Of a stretch of 64,000 bases of DNA, positions 50,735 through 64,000 are shown piece by piece. Both the position numbers and the translations under genes were made by a program. The notes beneath the pieces were generated by a model. The model was given only the letters and a program-made list of their open reading frames with translations, was not told the DNA's origin and made no database searches. The DNA comes from Petrosia ficiformis (Eukaryota; Porifera; Demospongiae; Haplosclerida; Petrosiidae), in the NCBI GenBank assembly GCA_947044365.1, contig OX345650.1, positions 553,501 through 617,500 on the forward strand, read 5' to 3'. Numbering within the stretch: the first letter of the stretch is position 1; every line of letters starts with the position of its first letter.

Positions 50735-53700
50735 TCAAGATTCTGATTTTCTCGAAGATGTTGTTGACTTCCTTCGTTTTTTATATTCCACTTTCTGCCA
50801 TTTCTGCAAATAGAGGAAACCGTTAACAAACAACACAGGTGTTTAATAGTAGAAGGGAAGTTATTATAATTACTATATTGATGTGGTTTGGACAGGTTAG
50901 GAAAACTGATATAAAATTTAAAAGATGTCGCTCAAAAGTGACATCTGGTGTATTTCAGAATATTAATAAGAATTGGATGTGTAGTCACATGTGAATATGT
51001 TATAATGGAACTAGTATATATACTATAATAGTGTATATTAATGTTATGTTATAATGGATGTATAATAGTTAACACAGTTGCTATAGTATATATAACTATA
51101 ATAGTGAGGCTATAATGTAATTAGTATAATGATAGTACATGTATAATTATACTTAATTTATAATCATATTATGTTAATTAGAATTATGTTATTATAGACT
51201 ATAATTTTGATATGATAAAGGTGTGATAGTCTATGTGGTTTTTAATGTACACAAATGATGTCACGCACTTTCCCCTCAGTTGGTAAAGAGTGGGTGAATA
51301 GAGTCACAATAATTATTATGCTCTTTTGTTCAGGGAATAAATGAAAAGACTAGAGTAGACAATGATTGAAACCACCTAGAGTAGACAATGATTGAAACAG
51401 GCTAGAGTGGACAATGATTGAAACAGGCTAGAGTAGACAATGATTGAAACCAGCTAGATTGAAACAGGCTACAGTAGACAATAATTGAAACCGGCTAGAG
51501 TAGACAATGATTGAAACAGGCTAGATTGAAACAGGGTAGAGTAGACAATGATTGAAACAGGCTAGATTGAAACAGGGTAGAGTAGACAATGATTGAAACA
51601 GGGTAGAGTAGACAATGATTGAAACCAGCTAGAGTAGAAACAGGCTAGAGTAGACACAGATAGCATATACATAATAGAGGCAAGGTCGATTGCATAAAGC
51701 TTATGAAATGCATCTACAGGGCATGAGAGAATTAGAAACAAAGGAAAACTGAAAAACCAGGAATCCATATACAATAATATACCTCTTGTTGCGAAGGGAG
51801 TACATTCAGTGCTGGTAATGATGAATACGAGGAACTTGACAATTCTTGACTTGAAGAAGGGAATAAGCTACTACTACTACATATAGTAGTGAGTGAATCC
51901 ATTAGTCCCTCTAAACTTTCCTTGTCATTTGTTTGATCAGTACAATTCAGACCAGTCCCATCAACTCTTGGTATATGGTTATTAGTTTTTCTACCATTTA
52001 GTTTGTCATAAACATGACTTTTGTTCAACACTTTTATTTCCTTTTCTAAATCTGTTATCAGCTTTTGCAATTGATCTTGATCACTTCGGTGTTTCATCCA
52101 ACACACACAGCAACCAGCTATCATTAGAAGCTGTATACTAACCAATGCTGCAAGTAATATTGTAATCTGTGTGTGTGTGTGTGTGTGAACAACAGCAGTT
52201 GATTGCAACAAGTATATAACGAGGTGTATGTGTGTACATATGTGTGGGAATGATTGCAACAAATAAATAACGAGGTGTATGTGTGTGTGCATGTATGTGA
52301 CTGTGTGTGTGCAATAAACAGTTTACAACACTTTCTGCTTGCATCATCAGTCATGCTGATGAGTCATAAAGTGTCATAATTATGGAATTAACGTAATTAA
52401 TAATGAAGTTGTTATGCGTGACTATAATAATCACTTACTAGTATCGTTGCTGCATTCCATTCTTGACTGAGAGATAAAGTGTTGTAATTCAGATCATGTA
52501 GAGACTGTACTATATCTTCTAATAGTGTCTCATTAAGATGCAACTGCGAAAGATGGACGGATATATGGATGGATGGATGAATGGATGGATGACTGGATGG
52601 ATGAATGGATGGATGGATGGATGGATAGATGGATGAATGGACAAAAGATAGATAGATGGATGGAAAGGAATAGATGATTAATATACTAATTAAGAACTGC
52701 AAATATAAAAATGCTAAATCATGAAGACAAGGTTTATTAGTAGTAAAGGGATATTCCAGTAGATTAACCACAAACTACCGGAGGATGTTCATGATATCAC
52801 ACATACACTATAGTTTATGTACATGTATACACAACACTGACAACAGTAATGTTTTTGTAGGGTTCCAACACATTCAATATCTAACTTCTAGATTAAAGGA
52901 GATAATTAAGTGGTATAAATAAACTTAAATGGCCTCCGAGCATCCTGGATCAAGAGACTTTTAAAGTGATAGAGATATAATACATATGTACATACTTACG
53001 TACATACATATACACATAGATACATACATAGATACATACATACATACACACAAACATACACACATACATATATAATACCCATACATACATACAGACATAC
53101 ATACAAACAGACATACACACATGCATACATACATATATAATTACATACATACATACATACATATACGCTTGCATACATACAACATGCATATGTGCATACA
53201 TACAAACATAAAGCTTGCCAACAATTCGGTTGAGCTAATTATTACATCAATTTATCAATTTTAATTGCACACATTATTAAGCCAGAAAGACCACAACTAC
53301 GTCCATTGAGAGCTCCAAGTAAAGATGAAGTTCTATTATATGGTGTTTATGATATGTTCTTAATACATTTCAGTCTACAGGGTTTCATTAGGGGGTGGGG
53401 GGTGGGGAGTGGAGGTGGCATTCACACTTCCCACCTTGCTAGAGTTTTGCTCACTTGCTCGGCATTTGTTTGCCAATATGCACATCATGATAACACTGTG
53501 TCGCCCCCCTTTTGACAAACTTTCTAAATGAATCTAATACACTCGTGTTTGTTATAACTTATGCAATTATGATGAGAGTTATAAAAATATGTATTAAACT
53601 ACAGACTACACATACTAATTATACAAACATGTTTTCAAAATAACTATGCACCTCTTTTAAATACAAGAGGAACACCTGTATACGTAGGTATGTATGTAAA

Positions 53701-56700
53701 ATATGTATGTGTGTATGCAACTATGTATAATTATATTTATGTATGTATGTATGTATGTATGTATGTGTTTGTGTATGTATGTATTTATGTATGTATGTAT
53801 GTATATATGTATGTGTGTATGTATTTATTTATATATGTATGTATGTATGTATGTGTGTATGTATTTATTTATATATGTATGTATGTATTTGTGTATGTAT
53901 GTATTTATGTAATATTGTTTACACATGTGTACACTCATACATGCACCTGTTGAACAATGTCTTTTGAACCAATTTATCTCTCGTGTATTTATCAAATTCT
54001 TTTAATCCCAAAAGGATACATAACAACATACACATACATCAACACACACCTGGCCCTTCAGAGACTCTACTGTTTCATTCAAGTTTGAAATCCTTCTGTC
54101 CAGCGACTTCTGCATATCATCAGTACGGTTCTTATTTCTCTTCAAGCTATTAATATGAAAATAGAGGATTAATTTTTTAGTGCAATAAGTATAATGTATA
54201 ATGTATTTAGCATCCATCCACTCTTAATTAGAGTGCGCACAAAATGTCAACATGGTTACTCTATCAACATCATCCAGTCAAATTTCATCCATCAATACAT
54301 TCATAGCTCCTCGTCTGTATTTTTGGATGCTTTGTATCGTGTTATTATACTACATCATACATTACAGGTGGTCATAGTAGTTATGTATTGTATGCGGTTT
54401 GTTACTATAAATAGTGGTACTATTTATAGTAATGAATGTCACACGCAAGAACTGCCCATTTTTGTCTCACAACATACCTTTGACTAATCTGATCAAGATA
54501 ACTACCAAATAATGTCATATTAGTCTCCAAATTATTTATTCGATTGCTCAATCTCACAAAAACTGACTTCTCACGAGAAGCTGGAATACTAGTGGCATTT
54601 GTATCATTGGTAGTATTATAATCATCATTCCTGACGACATCATCAGTTGTTTCATTGTGAATATTAATATTTAATCCTTCTTCATCTAATCCAAAGCCCT
54701 CCGACTCCTTGTTTGGTTCATTGGGTACTTCATCATTTTTAATAGTTTCATTTCCACCACTTCTTCCTTCTGTTTCATTACAATATGACTCATTCCCACT
54801 TGTTAATGAGATATTGTTATCAACTTGTGGTGACAGGGAAGATAATTTTTGAATGTTGGAGGCTTGTGGTTCATCATGGTCATTAGTGGTCAATCCATTA
54901 TTTGCAACTAACAATGGCTTCAGTATTGACTGGGTTTGAGAGGCTGTATTTTCATTCGCTTGTGTGGTTTCTTCCACCTTTTCCTGAGTTTCAAAGGAAC
55001 TGTCTTGTACAGCTGGGTGACCATTGTTTATAGATGTTGTCATTGATGGATTCAACGATTCACTGACTGCCTCGTTTGATTCAGTCAAAGAGGAAGCGTG
55101 GTTTGATTCACTATAGACTGTTTCACTTTCTAATATAGGAAATGGTGTAGGGGATGAGACACTACTAGTGGGATATTGTACCCCATTGTCTTCAACAGGC
55201 CCAAGAGGAGCAATGGATGAAGTAACTTGAGACGTTATTACTGGTTCAGTGGTACTAAGTGATTCTATTTGGGAATTTAAAAGAGTTTCATGTATGCTAT
55301 TCAAATTATCTTCCTTTCTCATGGAAGGGTCAGAATCTTTATCTATCATTGCTTGAGAGAGTCCAATTGATTCAATGGATAGTTCTACTGTACTTTCCTC
55401 TGTATAACTAATATGAACATGTATATTAGATAGATTGATAACATTGAATGCAGACTGAATGAATATTGTTAAAGGGGTCCAGCTGCATGTGGCAATCTTA
55501 AATATTCAGTGAGAAAGTTTGAAGCAAAGAATAGGTGAACATTCCTTTTGTGCACCTGTTTTCACACATTATACCACCCCTCTTCCTCCCTCCACTGTCA
55601 CAGTGTAAGGAAGCTACAGAGCAGCTGAGCAAACCAAATACAATGTCCACTTGTAAGCTCAACCCTAACATGCACCAAAACATACACAAACATACACATA
55701 AAGAATACATTTATACACAACAATACACAAACTATATGCATATACATTACATATTAGTTACTATTGATTATCAAAACGATATTAAACCATGATGCAGGTG
55801 GACAAGGTAAAAAATGTTGATAGCATCCCAACTGTGGGCAACATTAACTGTGATCAAAGATGTTAGTATTGCCAACCACACCTTCAGTCTAGGAAAGTGG
55901 GGACAAGACAACCACACTGGAGTCCCAACACATTTATCTACACCCTTACTGGGAGAGAAGCCACTGATTAGGCCATGGGATAGAAGCCACAGTATATTCG
56001 ATTAAACCTCAATTAACATTTATTTTTTGAACCACCTAAGTTCTAGACTATACTATTAAGTGTTGACTAACTTGTTTTCTTTGCTTTCACCTTCTGTATT
56101 CTAGTATGATGGGATAGAGCGATGAAACATAATGAAATAAAAAAGTTGGTAAATGGATAATGGTTTTATATAAACACAGGCAAGAATAGTCTTGTGGAAG
56201 ATTGGTGAGGTCATTGAATGCAAATAGTATATCAGTAGGAAATAAACACATAGTGATTTATGGTTTCTTAACAACACACTCAGTTAAAACAATTACTCAG
56301 AAATACAATAAAATGAACACCTGTGGCCAGTGTTTGTCTTGTTCCTGTTCATACTGTGAACGACTGTTGTGAGTTTTAGACCTGCAGAGTGCATAAACAG
56401 TTACAGGTGGAAAAATATGCCTGGCAGTTACAAACAGATGTGCATGTTAGTTTAAACTACAGTTATGTGACTTATTTCAAAAGCAAGAAAGAAACCACCT
56501 GTTTACTGCCACCTGCAATACAAACGTCATGCCCTATAGCAAGTACATTATCATAATTATACAAGTTACTTTAGAATGCATCATACTAATTTACTAAAGA
56601 TATTGTTATCAAACACACCTGCAATATACACAAACAAGGTATTAAAAGCATCACATTCAATAAATTGCACCTGGAAAGATATTACCGCATTATTGCGTAC

Positions 56701-59700
56701 GTATTGTAATGAGAACGAATAACATCATTGTTATAAAGAAAAGGTTTTTGTATAATAATAATATTAGACATTCAATTATGAAAGTAATAATATTCATGAG
56801 GAAAAGCGGATGCAAAGCAAGTAATTATATAGACATTTAGACGCACGCTAGACATAGTGTCGCCAGCAGCCGAAGGACACTCGTATAAAAGTCAGTCTTT
56901 GTTGGGAATCGTTGCATTCATTGACGAAAATAGCGAAAGTTGCTATTATTATTATTTTCTGTGAAAACTTGTACTTACTTACCTGCAGTAGTCTAGATGA
57001 TGACTCGCTCCATGAACAGGCCAGGTAGCCCAAAGAATCGTTACAATGGCCTTGGTAAGCCAACTTATCTTCAATTCGGTACACTTTTATTTATATATAC
57101 TCCTTTCATTTCTGCAAATGTAGGATCACAAGCAATTCGTCATTCCGATGGAGGAGGAGTGTACAAAAGACAACCAACATCTCCAACAGCTCGTTCGGTG
57201 AAGAAGTTAACTAAAAAAAGCTTACCAACTCAACAAGAATGCATCTCTCAGCTCAAGAGTTTATTGCCAAGAACTACCAATGAAGAAGAAATCTCTGAAG
57301 TAAGTCTACTTTTGGAAATTGGTGAATCCATATTTTGGTGCCAGTGTTTGGATACATTGGGGTTGTTGTGTTATGATATAAATATTCTATATGTATATAT
57401 ATATAATGGTTAAGTAATTAATTAATGAGTGTTATGTTTACAATCCTTTTCCTTCTTTTTGTCTCCTCAGCTTGCTCTTGTTGAACGTACTATTGCTTAC
57501 ATTGCCTATCTTGAAAGTGTTCTCAGCTCAACTAACAATCAGGTACATATTCACAGTGCAAAACAAAAAAATGATACATAGATTATAATTATAATTGCGT
57601 GCAGTTGTATAATTATAAGGAATTTGCACTTCTGCATGAATGAAATGATTCAAAACTGAACACCTGCATATTGGTTGTTCAGGTTGAAAGTTATGAATAT
57701 AACGCATTATAATATTGATTGTCCTTTCCTAATCATTATTTATTTAGGATATAAAACTACAATCAACAGTCGATCTCCTCAAAAAGATGTCAGTATGAAC
57801 ACGTCTCAGAGGTGTGATACTGTTGTGTGGGTACCTCCAGTGTCCAATCTATTAAGAATATGCGAGAACAAAAGAGCCTAATTACCCAACACCCAACCTC
57901 CCCCCTACCCAATCCCTTCTCCCCGTGAAAGTACATGGAATCCCTTGATGAACCATTAAGGCCTCAAAGACAGGAATGTATCGACCAGCTGTTGCAGTCA
58001 ATAGAAGCAGAACTGATCTGATCTCGGGTATTTAAATTGCTTGTAATCTTGAAATGGTGTCCTGTTGGGACAATGTTTGCACCATGTATTTATTTTGTTT
58101 TGATTTTGTTCATGTATGTTGGATATGTACACATCATAGTTCTTATTATATACAATTTGTACTATACAAATACAGTTAGTTCCATTTGTAATAAATTCTA
58201 AAATAACTTTTGTTCCTTTCACAACACAATTATTATAAACAGTAGTTATAATTTGATCATCGATATTATTTACTTGTTTACAATTCAGCATTTCAACATG
58301 GACACCCATACATAACATTATTATGTGTTACAACTAACCACAATTCCTTATTCAGTTCACAAAAATCAAAAGCCAAGCCACTAAAACACGAATTGGGTAT
58401 ATTATGGTAATGGATACCTACTGGGTATATTATGGTTAGTGGGATAGATACTGGGTATATTATGGTAGTGGGATAGGTACGTGGTAGTGGGATAGGTACT
58501 GCAATATGAAACCACAAAGCCATGATAAACGTGTATCATCATTAATATTATATAATTTACTTGGTGAATGAATGATCTTCTCCATTCTGAAGTGTATCTT
58601 CAAAGTCTTTCCATTCATGATCAAGCAACTGTTCATCCTCAGGGCTAATCAAACCATTTACTGCTTTTCCAATTACACTTAGAATTGCATCTATATATGT
58701 AGTGTGTATGTATGTATGCATGTATGTATGTATGTGTGTATGTATGTATGCATGTATGTATGTATGTGTGTATGTATGTATGCATGTATGTATGTATGTA
58801 TGTATGTATGCATGTATGTATGTATGTATGCATGTATGTATGTGTGTATGTATGTGTATATATGTGTAATATGTTGTCATGTGTGTGTGAGAAAGAGCTA
58901 TTGATATAATAAATTAACAAAAGATTAAAAGAAAACAGGAGGAATAAAAGTAGTGAATATAATTGAATAGCTTGTTAACATGAAAAATTCATATCACAGT
59001 CTAAACCCCATTCTCAGCTTTGTAAATCCTCCTTCCTTCTATAAACTACACAATTACAGTAAATTGAAACTTGTTTAACAAGATGTTTGTGTACTGAGGG
59101 GCTATGCCAGGTGGCCTTATATTACACATTTTATGTATTAATAGTAACGTTTAGTTTCAGAGACATTAATACCTTGTAATACATGTATCAAGTGTAATCA
59201 TTTCCTCTCACTTCAGAAAATGTTTTTTTCAAATTCGATTAGGCGATAGCAAAGAAGAGAAGTTGGTTATGAGAATATTTTGCAATGATACCACAATAAC
59301 TACACAAAATTAATTAATTATTAATTAATTTATTTTAATTATTGTTATGTAGCTATGGTGATATAATAATTTATTAATTTGTTCACAGGTTACTGCACTT
59401 TCTTGTCACCATGGCTACAAATTATGATAAACTAGTCATACTATATATAACCATAGTTAAATGTGGTCATTACTGTCAAACTAAAACAACACTAGTTACA
59501 ATGATGTTGAAGAAATAATTGATTTCTCAACTGATGTATTTTCCATTGATAATGTATTCAGTATCAAAATAGATCAACAATTCCAATCTTTATCAGATAC
59601 CAACAGCATTATAAAAGGCTTAAAAATTTAGCATATTCTATTAATGAAGAAAAAGAGTAGGATTATCTGAGTATAAAAACATAGCCATCAACATTCAAAC

Positions 59701-62679
59701 CATAACACAATCTATCCTACATAAGTTATCCAGCCACCTGCCTAGCTAGCTATTATCATATATACACTCATGATACAGCTGTAACTATACATGGCGGTCA
59801 ACTGCAGCTGTTAATTAAATCATGAAAGCCCACTATTGCAAGAATATATATACAGTCTTTAACCTAAACCTATTATAGGTAGACAACTTATACTGTTAAG
59901 GCAGACATAATAACAATAGAATTATACAGTGACACCGCAGGCAGCTGAATGTCCAAATGAAGTCAAAAATATATAAAAATCTGAATATTCATAAACAAAA
60001 CTCCAGCTGCCCGTCCATTACCATATACAGTAAAAACATTACAGCTAATTAATTATTAATTATGCAGTCTTTTCAGTGTGCAATTAGAGTGAGAGCAGGT
60101 GTAGTAGTTATGCACTATAAATACACAGCAACTGTATTATAAACTAAAGAACAGTTTATAGTGACTGCATGTGTCAGTCAAAACAGAAAGTAACAGTCAT
60201 TGGAGGTTTATTCAACACAGTGATTCCCAAAGTATACTTCTCAAAACATAGATATTCCAAACTTTAATCCTTTATCTATTATGATAGTGTTACCATGGTG
60301 ACATGTGTATAATTACTAAATATCCCCAGTTAAAAACAGTCATTGAGGTTTATTAACACAGTGATTCCCAAAGCATACTTCTCAAAACATAGATATTCCA
60401 AACTTAAATCCTTTATCTATTATGATAGTGTTACCATGGTGACATGTGTATAATTACTAAATATCCCCAGTTAAAAACAGTCATTGAGGTTTATTAACAC
60501 AGTGATTCCCAAAGCATACTTCTCAAAACATAGATATTCCAAACTTAAATCCCTTATCCATTATTATATGCATATATAATGTTACCATGGTGACATGTGC
60601 ATTATTTAATAATTATACTAGTTAAAAGCAATCTAAATTAACTTTGACTAATCTATAAGAAAATTTATGGTAAAATATTATAAATATTTGAGTTTCATCT
60701 TATTAAACTATTCACAAAATCTAATACAGTTTTCCATACAAGGCCCAGCAGACAGACAGGTGTACGTGTCTATGGCTATAGATGTGTCTAATCTTAACCC
60801 ACCTGTTATTGATGTTTGTATAAGTACATATGAATGGTAAACATCAATAGACTGTTGAAACAACATGTTCAATATCTATACCATGGCCACAGCTCCTAAA
60901 TTTCTAATTTTAATGGAAACCTTTTACCCAGTTGCTTTTCGTTTCCTGCAGCTGTGCTCAACTGACCACATTAGTACTTGTATAAATATTTCAGAACTAC
61001 TCTAACCACAAACATTACTACAAGGAGGAGAGGATGCCTTGAGACATTATGTGGTTATATTAACAAGGTGTAAATATTTATAAGGATATTATCGATTCTA
61101 ATAATCACTTTAGTATGCCTAGCTACAACAGAATTTGTATAGTGATATTCATGTTATTTTCATGTCATTGTCAATCATTGGATGTGATCTATTAATTATT
61201 ATCAATACATAACATTCCCCCTTCAAAATCTGGTGGAGAAACATGTCTATGCACCAATAACAAAGCAACAGCTAGGTTTGAAGTAAGCTTTGGGATTAGT
61301 ACAATCCTATACTCCTCTTTCATCAAAGAATCTGGTGGTTGTAAGAGTGCTCAAAGAATTCTTATCCTCGTTAGTGCAATCAAAAGGAGTTGTTTCTATT
61401 TTTCAATCCTCGTATAAAAAGATCCAATCCTGGGTGGCAAAGTTTAATGCTATGGTATGTATTCATAATGAAATAGTTCAAGCATTGAGTGACTCTATTT
61501 AATAAATATAGCATGCTAAGCAAACATAGGAGTGGTTGCCTAGCAATATTAATATAGCCCTACCTACTACTTATAATACTATAGTACATACAAAGGAAAC
61601 CTCCAACCATAGTAATACAATTTGTTAGTTTGCAAACATTGAGCCATTTCAAGTGGCCCACCTGTTTATAATAAATTATACATGATACAAAACACTCTTG
61701 AGTATATGTAAACCACATATATCATAACTATACAATACTATGCAAATAATAGTACACTTCTATACACAGACAGTGCTAATATAAATATACTGCAGTGTGT
61801 GTATATCAGATAACTGCTTAGATAAACTTAACTTAAAGCTGTAATTAGACCAAAGGTCAGTAAATGATCACAAGATAGTGTAGACACAGTGACTCTGACT
61901 AAGCATACAAGCAGCTGCAAAGATGGATGTGCATTAGCATAAGGCAAGGAATTTGTGGCATGTGCTACGGGCAGCTAATGAAATCATATTATAGCTATGA
62001 CTCGTATATATAGCACAGATTTACTGACTAACTTCTTAACACCTGTTCTAAATACTTACCACATAATTGACCAGGAGCATTAGATGTGCTGATTTGAGTA
62101 TTCACCACACAGTTACAATGTAGTGTTTCTCAATGACCACATGATGTTAATGTCAATGTCAATAATTATACATTTACAATATATATAATTATATATATAC
62201 ATAACTCAATTGAGCTAACAATAAAGACACAATGTGTTATGCATGTACAATATAATACGGGAGCCGGCTAATTAATGGGCTCCTGATGTACTTAGGGTCT
62301 TAACCATCTTATCCAGTATTTTTAACACACACAAAAGCTCTTAACAGGTGTGAACCATGCAAGTAATTTGATACTACACAAGCTGTATGCCTTCACCATT
62401 CATTATAAAACATGGAATGTATTGAATTAACTATAATCATTGATACTGTATAAGTGTTTACACCACACAGCTGGTTATACACATACTCACACACACACAC
62501 ATACACATACTGTATTGTGTTGGCATTAGTGATGTTTGATTATCAATTTAATACTTAACTAGGGCGAGGCAGCGTAATTCAATTAATAGTAATTACTGCT
62601 ATGCTTGGAAGCTATATATCTCAATCACCTGTGTCTTCTACGAAATTACTCGCAATAGAGTAGAACTGTATTGTATGAC

Positions 62680-62710
<31 letters not shown>

Positions 62711-64000
62711 AGTATGTATGTATGTATGTATGTATGTATGTATGTATGTTGTATATATGTACATGTAGGCATATAATGTATTTAAGTATGTATGTACGTA
62801 AATATGTATATATGTGTATTAATTACAATTACATACGTATGAAGTATGTAGGTATATTAAAATATTATAAATTTATACAATAATTAATCAGAATTAATGA
62901 ATGGATTATACATATAGGATTATCATATAAGCTGGCATGCCATATAACAAGACAGCTCTATCTGATATTCAGACAGTGATATCAAATAAACACTCAGTAG
63001 ATACTGAACGTAGATACATTCCACAGCATACATACTCAAGCGAAAACACATTCCTTGAAATATGATTTTATTAATTTCATAACAGGAAATGTTGGAAATT
63101 AACAGGAAAAAGAAATGGATTTTCATCTCATGCCAACTTTATTTAGTTAAGATATTAAATTTATGACTGCCACCAGCAATATTAACTGATGAATTAAATA
63201 TCATATTTTTTGTATTTTCAGTTTCAATATATACAGAAACTCATACAAAAATTAATAAAGGATATAGTGTGTATGGAGACATAGTCATCACACTATATAT
63301 TAGTAGAACAGTCACTACAACTAACTATATGTTAAGTATCTTAGAGGACCAAAAATGTTCGCAAGAGCACAACACATTTCCAATAGAGTGGATATTTGTG
63401 GTAAGCCTGAAAGACCTGAATTGCTTACCCAATCTGTATTTTCCACTTTGTTACTTTACAAACATAGATATATAAATATATACATGTACATGCATATCCA
63501 TACAAATGTATATTTACAGGTGTAATACACAAACAATTCCTGGGATTCATTGAATTGACCACATATCCCCAAGGAACGGCTATCTATTGATAAATACACT
63601 CATTGGTTAACCACTGGTCGATATAATTATCATTAACCACCAATAAATTATAAAATTCCACGAATTCATTCGCACAATTATCCTAAGTTTACCAAAATAT
63701 GTAATCCGATGGAAATCCATATTATACATTATTCCTGTGATCAGTTTACTAGTAACAGGTGGTATGTGGTTGTCTTGACAATGATACATTTGCACCATTT
63801 AACTAACTATAATTACAGTGTGTGTTACATAATATTATTATCATCCAAATGTCGTAAATAGATAACTAATGTGGAATACTTTATTAGAAATGAAAACTGA
63901 ACATTGTAAGTAAAACTAAGTGCATACGTAAGTTGACATTACCTGTTGCAGCTTTGATGGGGTTTCCTTTGTCTTCGTTGCTACTTTCATGTTCCTCTAT
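50735..64000 (-). CDS. SUCO: SUCO/SLP1 (SUN domain-containing ossification factor), C-terminal part
   Basis: ER/nuclear-envelope membrane protein with a lumenal SUN-like domain (yeast Slp1 with Emp65 protects soluble ER proteins). Seven exons visible with consistent phases: 63943->64000, 58561-58690, 54478-55407, 54050-54146, 52439-52543, 51783-52166, 50735-50803. The SUN domain should lie beyond the right edge. The first visible exons read [12 protein letters not shown] and [14 protein letters not shown], matching the post-SUN segment of vertebrate SUCO. Exon 54478-55407 is a 310-residue Ser/Thr/Asn/Glu-rich low-conservation linker. The conserved signature [20 protein letters not shown] and a coiled coil ([16 protein letters not shown]) follow. 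A transmembrane helix [18 protein letters not shown] precedes a cytosolic tail ending [15 protein letters not shown]. Intron 58691-63942 is 5.25 kb, the largest in the window. Confidence 0.9.
51340..51660. repeat. 26-bp minisatellite
   Basis: About a dozen copies of CTAGAGTAGACAATGATTGA followed by AACAGG, some truncated. In the last SUCO intron. Confidence 0.93.
52555..53215. repeat. GGAT and TACA microsatellites in a SUCO intron
   Basis: (GGAT)n at 52555-52665 adjoins the acceptor of SUCO exon 52439-52543, and degenerate TACA runs at 52980-53215. The stretch between shows nothing recognisable. Confidence 0.85.
53385..53515. other. GC-rich island in AT-rich SUCO intron
   Basis: A run of G (GGGGGTGGGGGGTGGGG) at the left and CGCCCCCC at the right, about 130 bp apart, in otherwise AT-rich sequence. 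It resembles the GC-rich interior of the MITEs elsewhere in the window, but I could not define terminal repeats or a duplication. Confidence 0.35.
53685..53920. repeat. (TATG)n microsatellite
   Basis: TATG/TATT array in the SUCO intron 52544-54049. Confidence 0.93.
55408..56996. other. SUCO intron sequence upstream of the nested HLH gene
   Basis: 1.6 kb AT-rich sequence inside SUCO intron 55408-58560, which must hold the promoter of the nested HLH gene. I see no coding exon and no obvious repeat family. Confidence 0.55.
56997..57798 (+). CDS. ID-like: Small helix-loop-helix protein without basic region (ID-like), nested in SUCO intron
   Basis: Four exons, phases closing, 118 residues: 56997-57054, 57124-57299, 57471-57542, 57748-57798. 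There is a second in-frame ATG at 57000. After a basic, Ser/Pro-rich N-terminus comes an HLH (about residues 62-102): helix 1 [12 protein letters not shown], a short loop, helix 2 [18 protein letters not shown]. The C-terminal [12 protein letters not shown] could extend helix 2. The preceding KKLTKKS lacks the ERxR DNA-contact pattern, so the protein probably dimerises with bHLH factors and blocks DNA binding, as vertebrate ID1-4 do (typical lengths 119-168). An intron lies exactly in the HLH loop/helix 2 boundary. A degenerate bHLH of another class is the alternative. Confidence 0.7.
57799..58560. other. Sequence between the nested HLH gene and SUCO exon 58561
   Basis: 760 bp. A C-rich stretch follows the HLH stop (57890-57925). 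A possible extra SUCO exon (about 58333-58396, with splice-like ends and compatible phase) was considered but is weak. Confidence 0.4.
58695..58870. repeat. (TATG)n array next to SUCO exon
   Basis: TATG/CATG repeats that begin just upstream, on the gene strand, of the acceptor of SUCO exon 58561-58690. Confidence 0.93.
58871..63942. other. Remainder of 5.25-kb SUCO intron
   Basis: Mostly unique AT-rich sequence. It contains a piece of the ATAACTAAAA family (about 59435-59500), a 142-bp triplication (60193-60615), a CA-rich run (about 62485-62510) and a TATG array (62685-62750). A 70-codon plus-strand frame at 61290-61502 and a 68-codon frame at 63269-63475 are unassigned. The flanking exons join directly in the conserved SUCO sequence, so no SUCO exon is expected here. 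Confidence 0.6.
60193..60615. repeat. 142-bp direct triplication
   Basis: Three copies start near 60193, 60335 and 60476. Each contains CACAGTGATTCCCAAAG and GTTACCATGGTGACATGTG. Copies 2 and 3 are nearly identical. Confidence 0.92.

Noticed and set aside
58333..58396. Extra SUCO exon between 58561 and 55407
   Set aside because: It has splice-like ends and compatible phase, but direct joining of the flanking exons is also in phase and the encoded peptide has no recognisable SUCO similarity.

Overview
This is a metazoan nuclear window: AT-rich, with many short GT-AG introns, very short intergenic spaces (about 75-310 bp between most genes) and heavy simple-sequence repeats. Gene content and compactness suggest a demosponge. 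The case rests on single-exon-domain animal orthologues, a death-domain/NHL protein and animal-specific DOCK, alpha2delta and ID-like genes. The species is inferred, not proven. Exon models below were joined by hand from splice signals, reading-frame phase and remembered family sequences. In every multi-exon model the exon phases close.

Layout, left to right. 37-15532 (-): 37 exons of a DOCK1/2/5-type Rac GEF (SH3, DHR-1 and the helical middle); the catalytic DHR-2 lies beyond the left edge. 17209-18099 (+): an intronless FERM-only protein most like the FERM half of SNX17/27/31. 18411-20391 (-): ribosomal protein RPS23 (uS12), head-to-head across 75 bp with 20467-21804 (+), intronless DCAF13/Sof1. 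21949-26829 (-): an HDAC6-like deacetylase with one catalytic domain and a ubiquitin-binding zinc finger. It is head-to-head across 151 bp with 26981-33835 (+), an EF-hand/WD40 protein of the WDR49/WDR64 family. 34002-35107 (-): a CYTH-domain protein. 35270-40398 (-): a large protein with an unknown N-terminal domain, a death domain, coiled coils, a filamin-like domain and NHL repeats. It is head-to-head with 40559-50548 (+), a complete 18-exon, 1073-residue calcium-channel alpha2delta subunit. 50735->64000 (-): the C-terminal part of SUCO/SLP1, a SUN-domain ER membrane protein whose SUN domain lies beyond the right edge. A small ID-like helix-loop-helix gene (56997-57798, +) is nested antisense in one of its introns.

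Functionally these are housekeeping (RPS23, DCAF13: ribosome biogenesis), cytoskeleton/cilium-linked (DOCK, HDAC6, WDR49-like), membrane/ER (alpha2delta, SUCO) and possible innate-immune or signalling genes (death domain-NHL). Nothing suggests an operon. The organising theme is alternating strands with short shared promoters and tail-to-tail ends.

The non-coding space holds four identifiable non-autonomous DNA transposons. Three have precise or near-precise target-site duplications: 1568-1757 hAT-like, 15032-15443 with 40-bp inverted repeats and a 9-bp duplication, and 27687-27816 hAT-like. There is also a fold-back repeat family, a dispersed ATAACTAAAA family and many microsatellites and minisatellites that create long but meaningless open frames.
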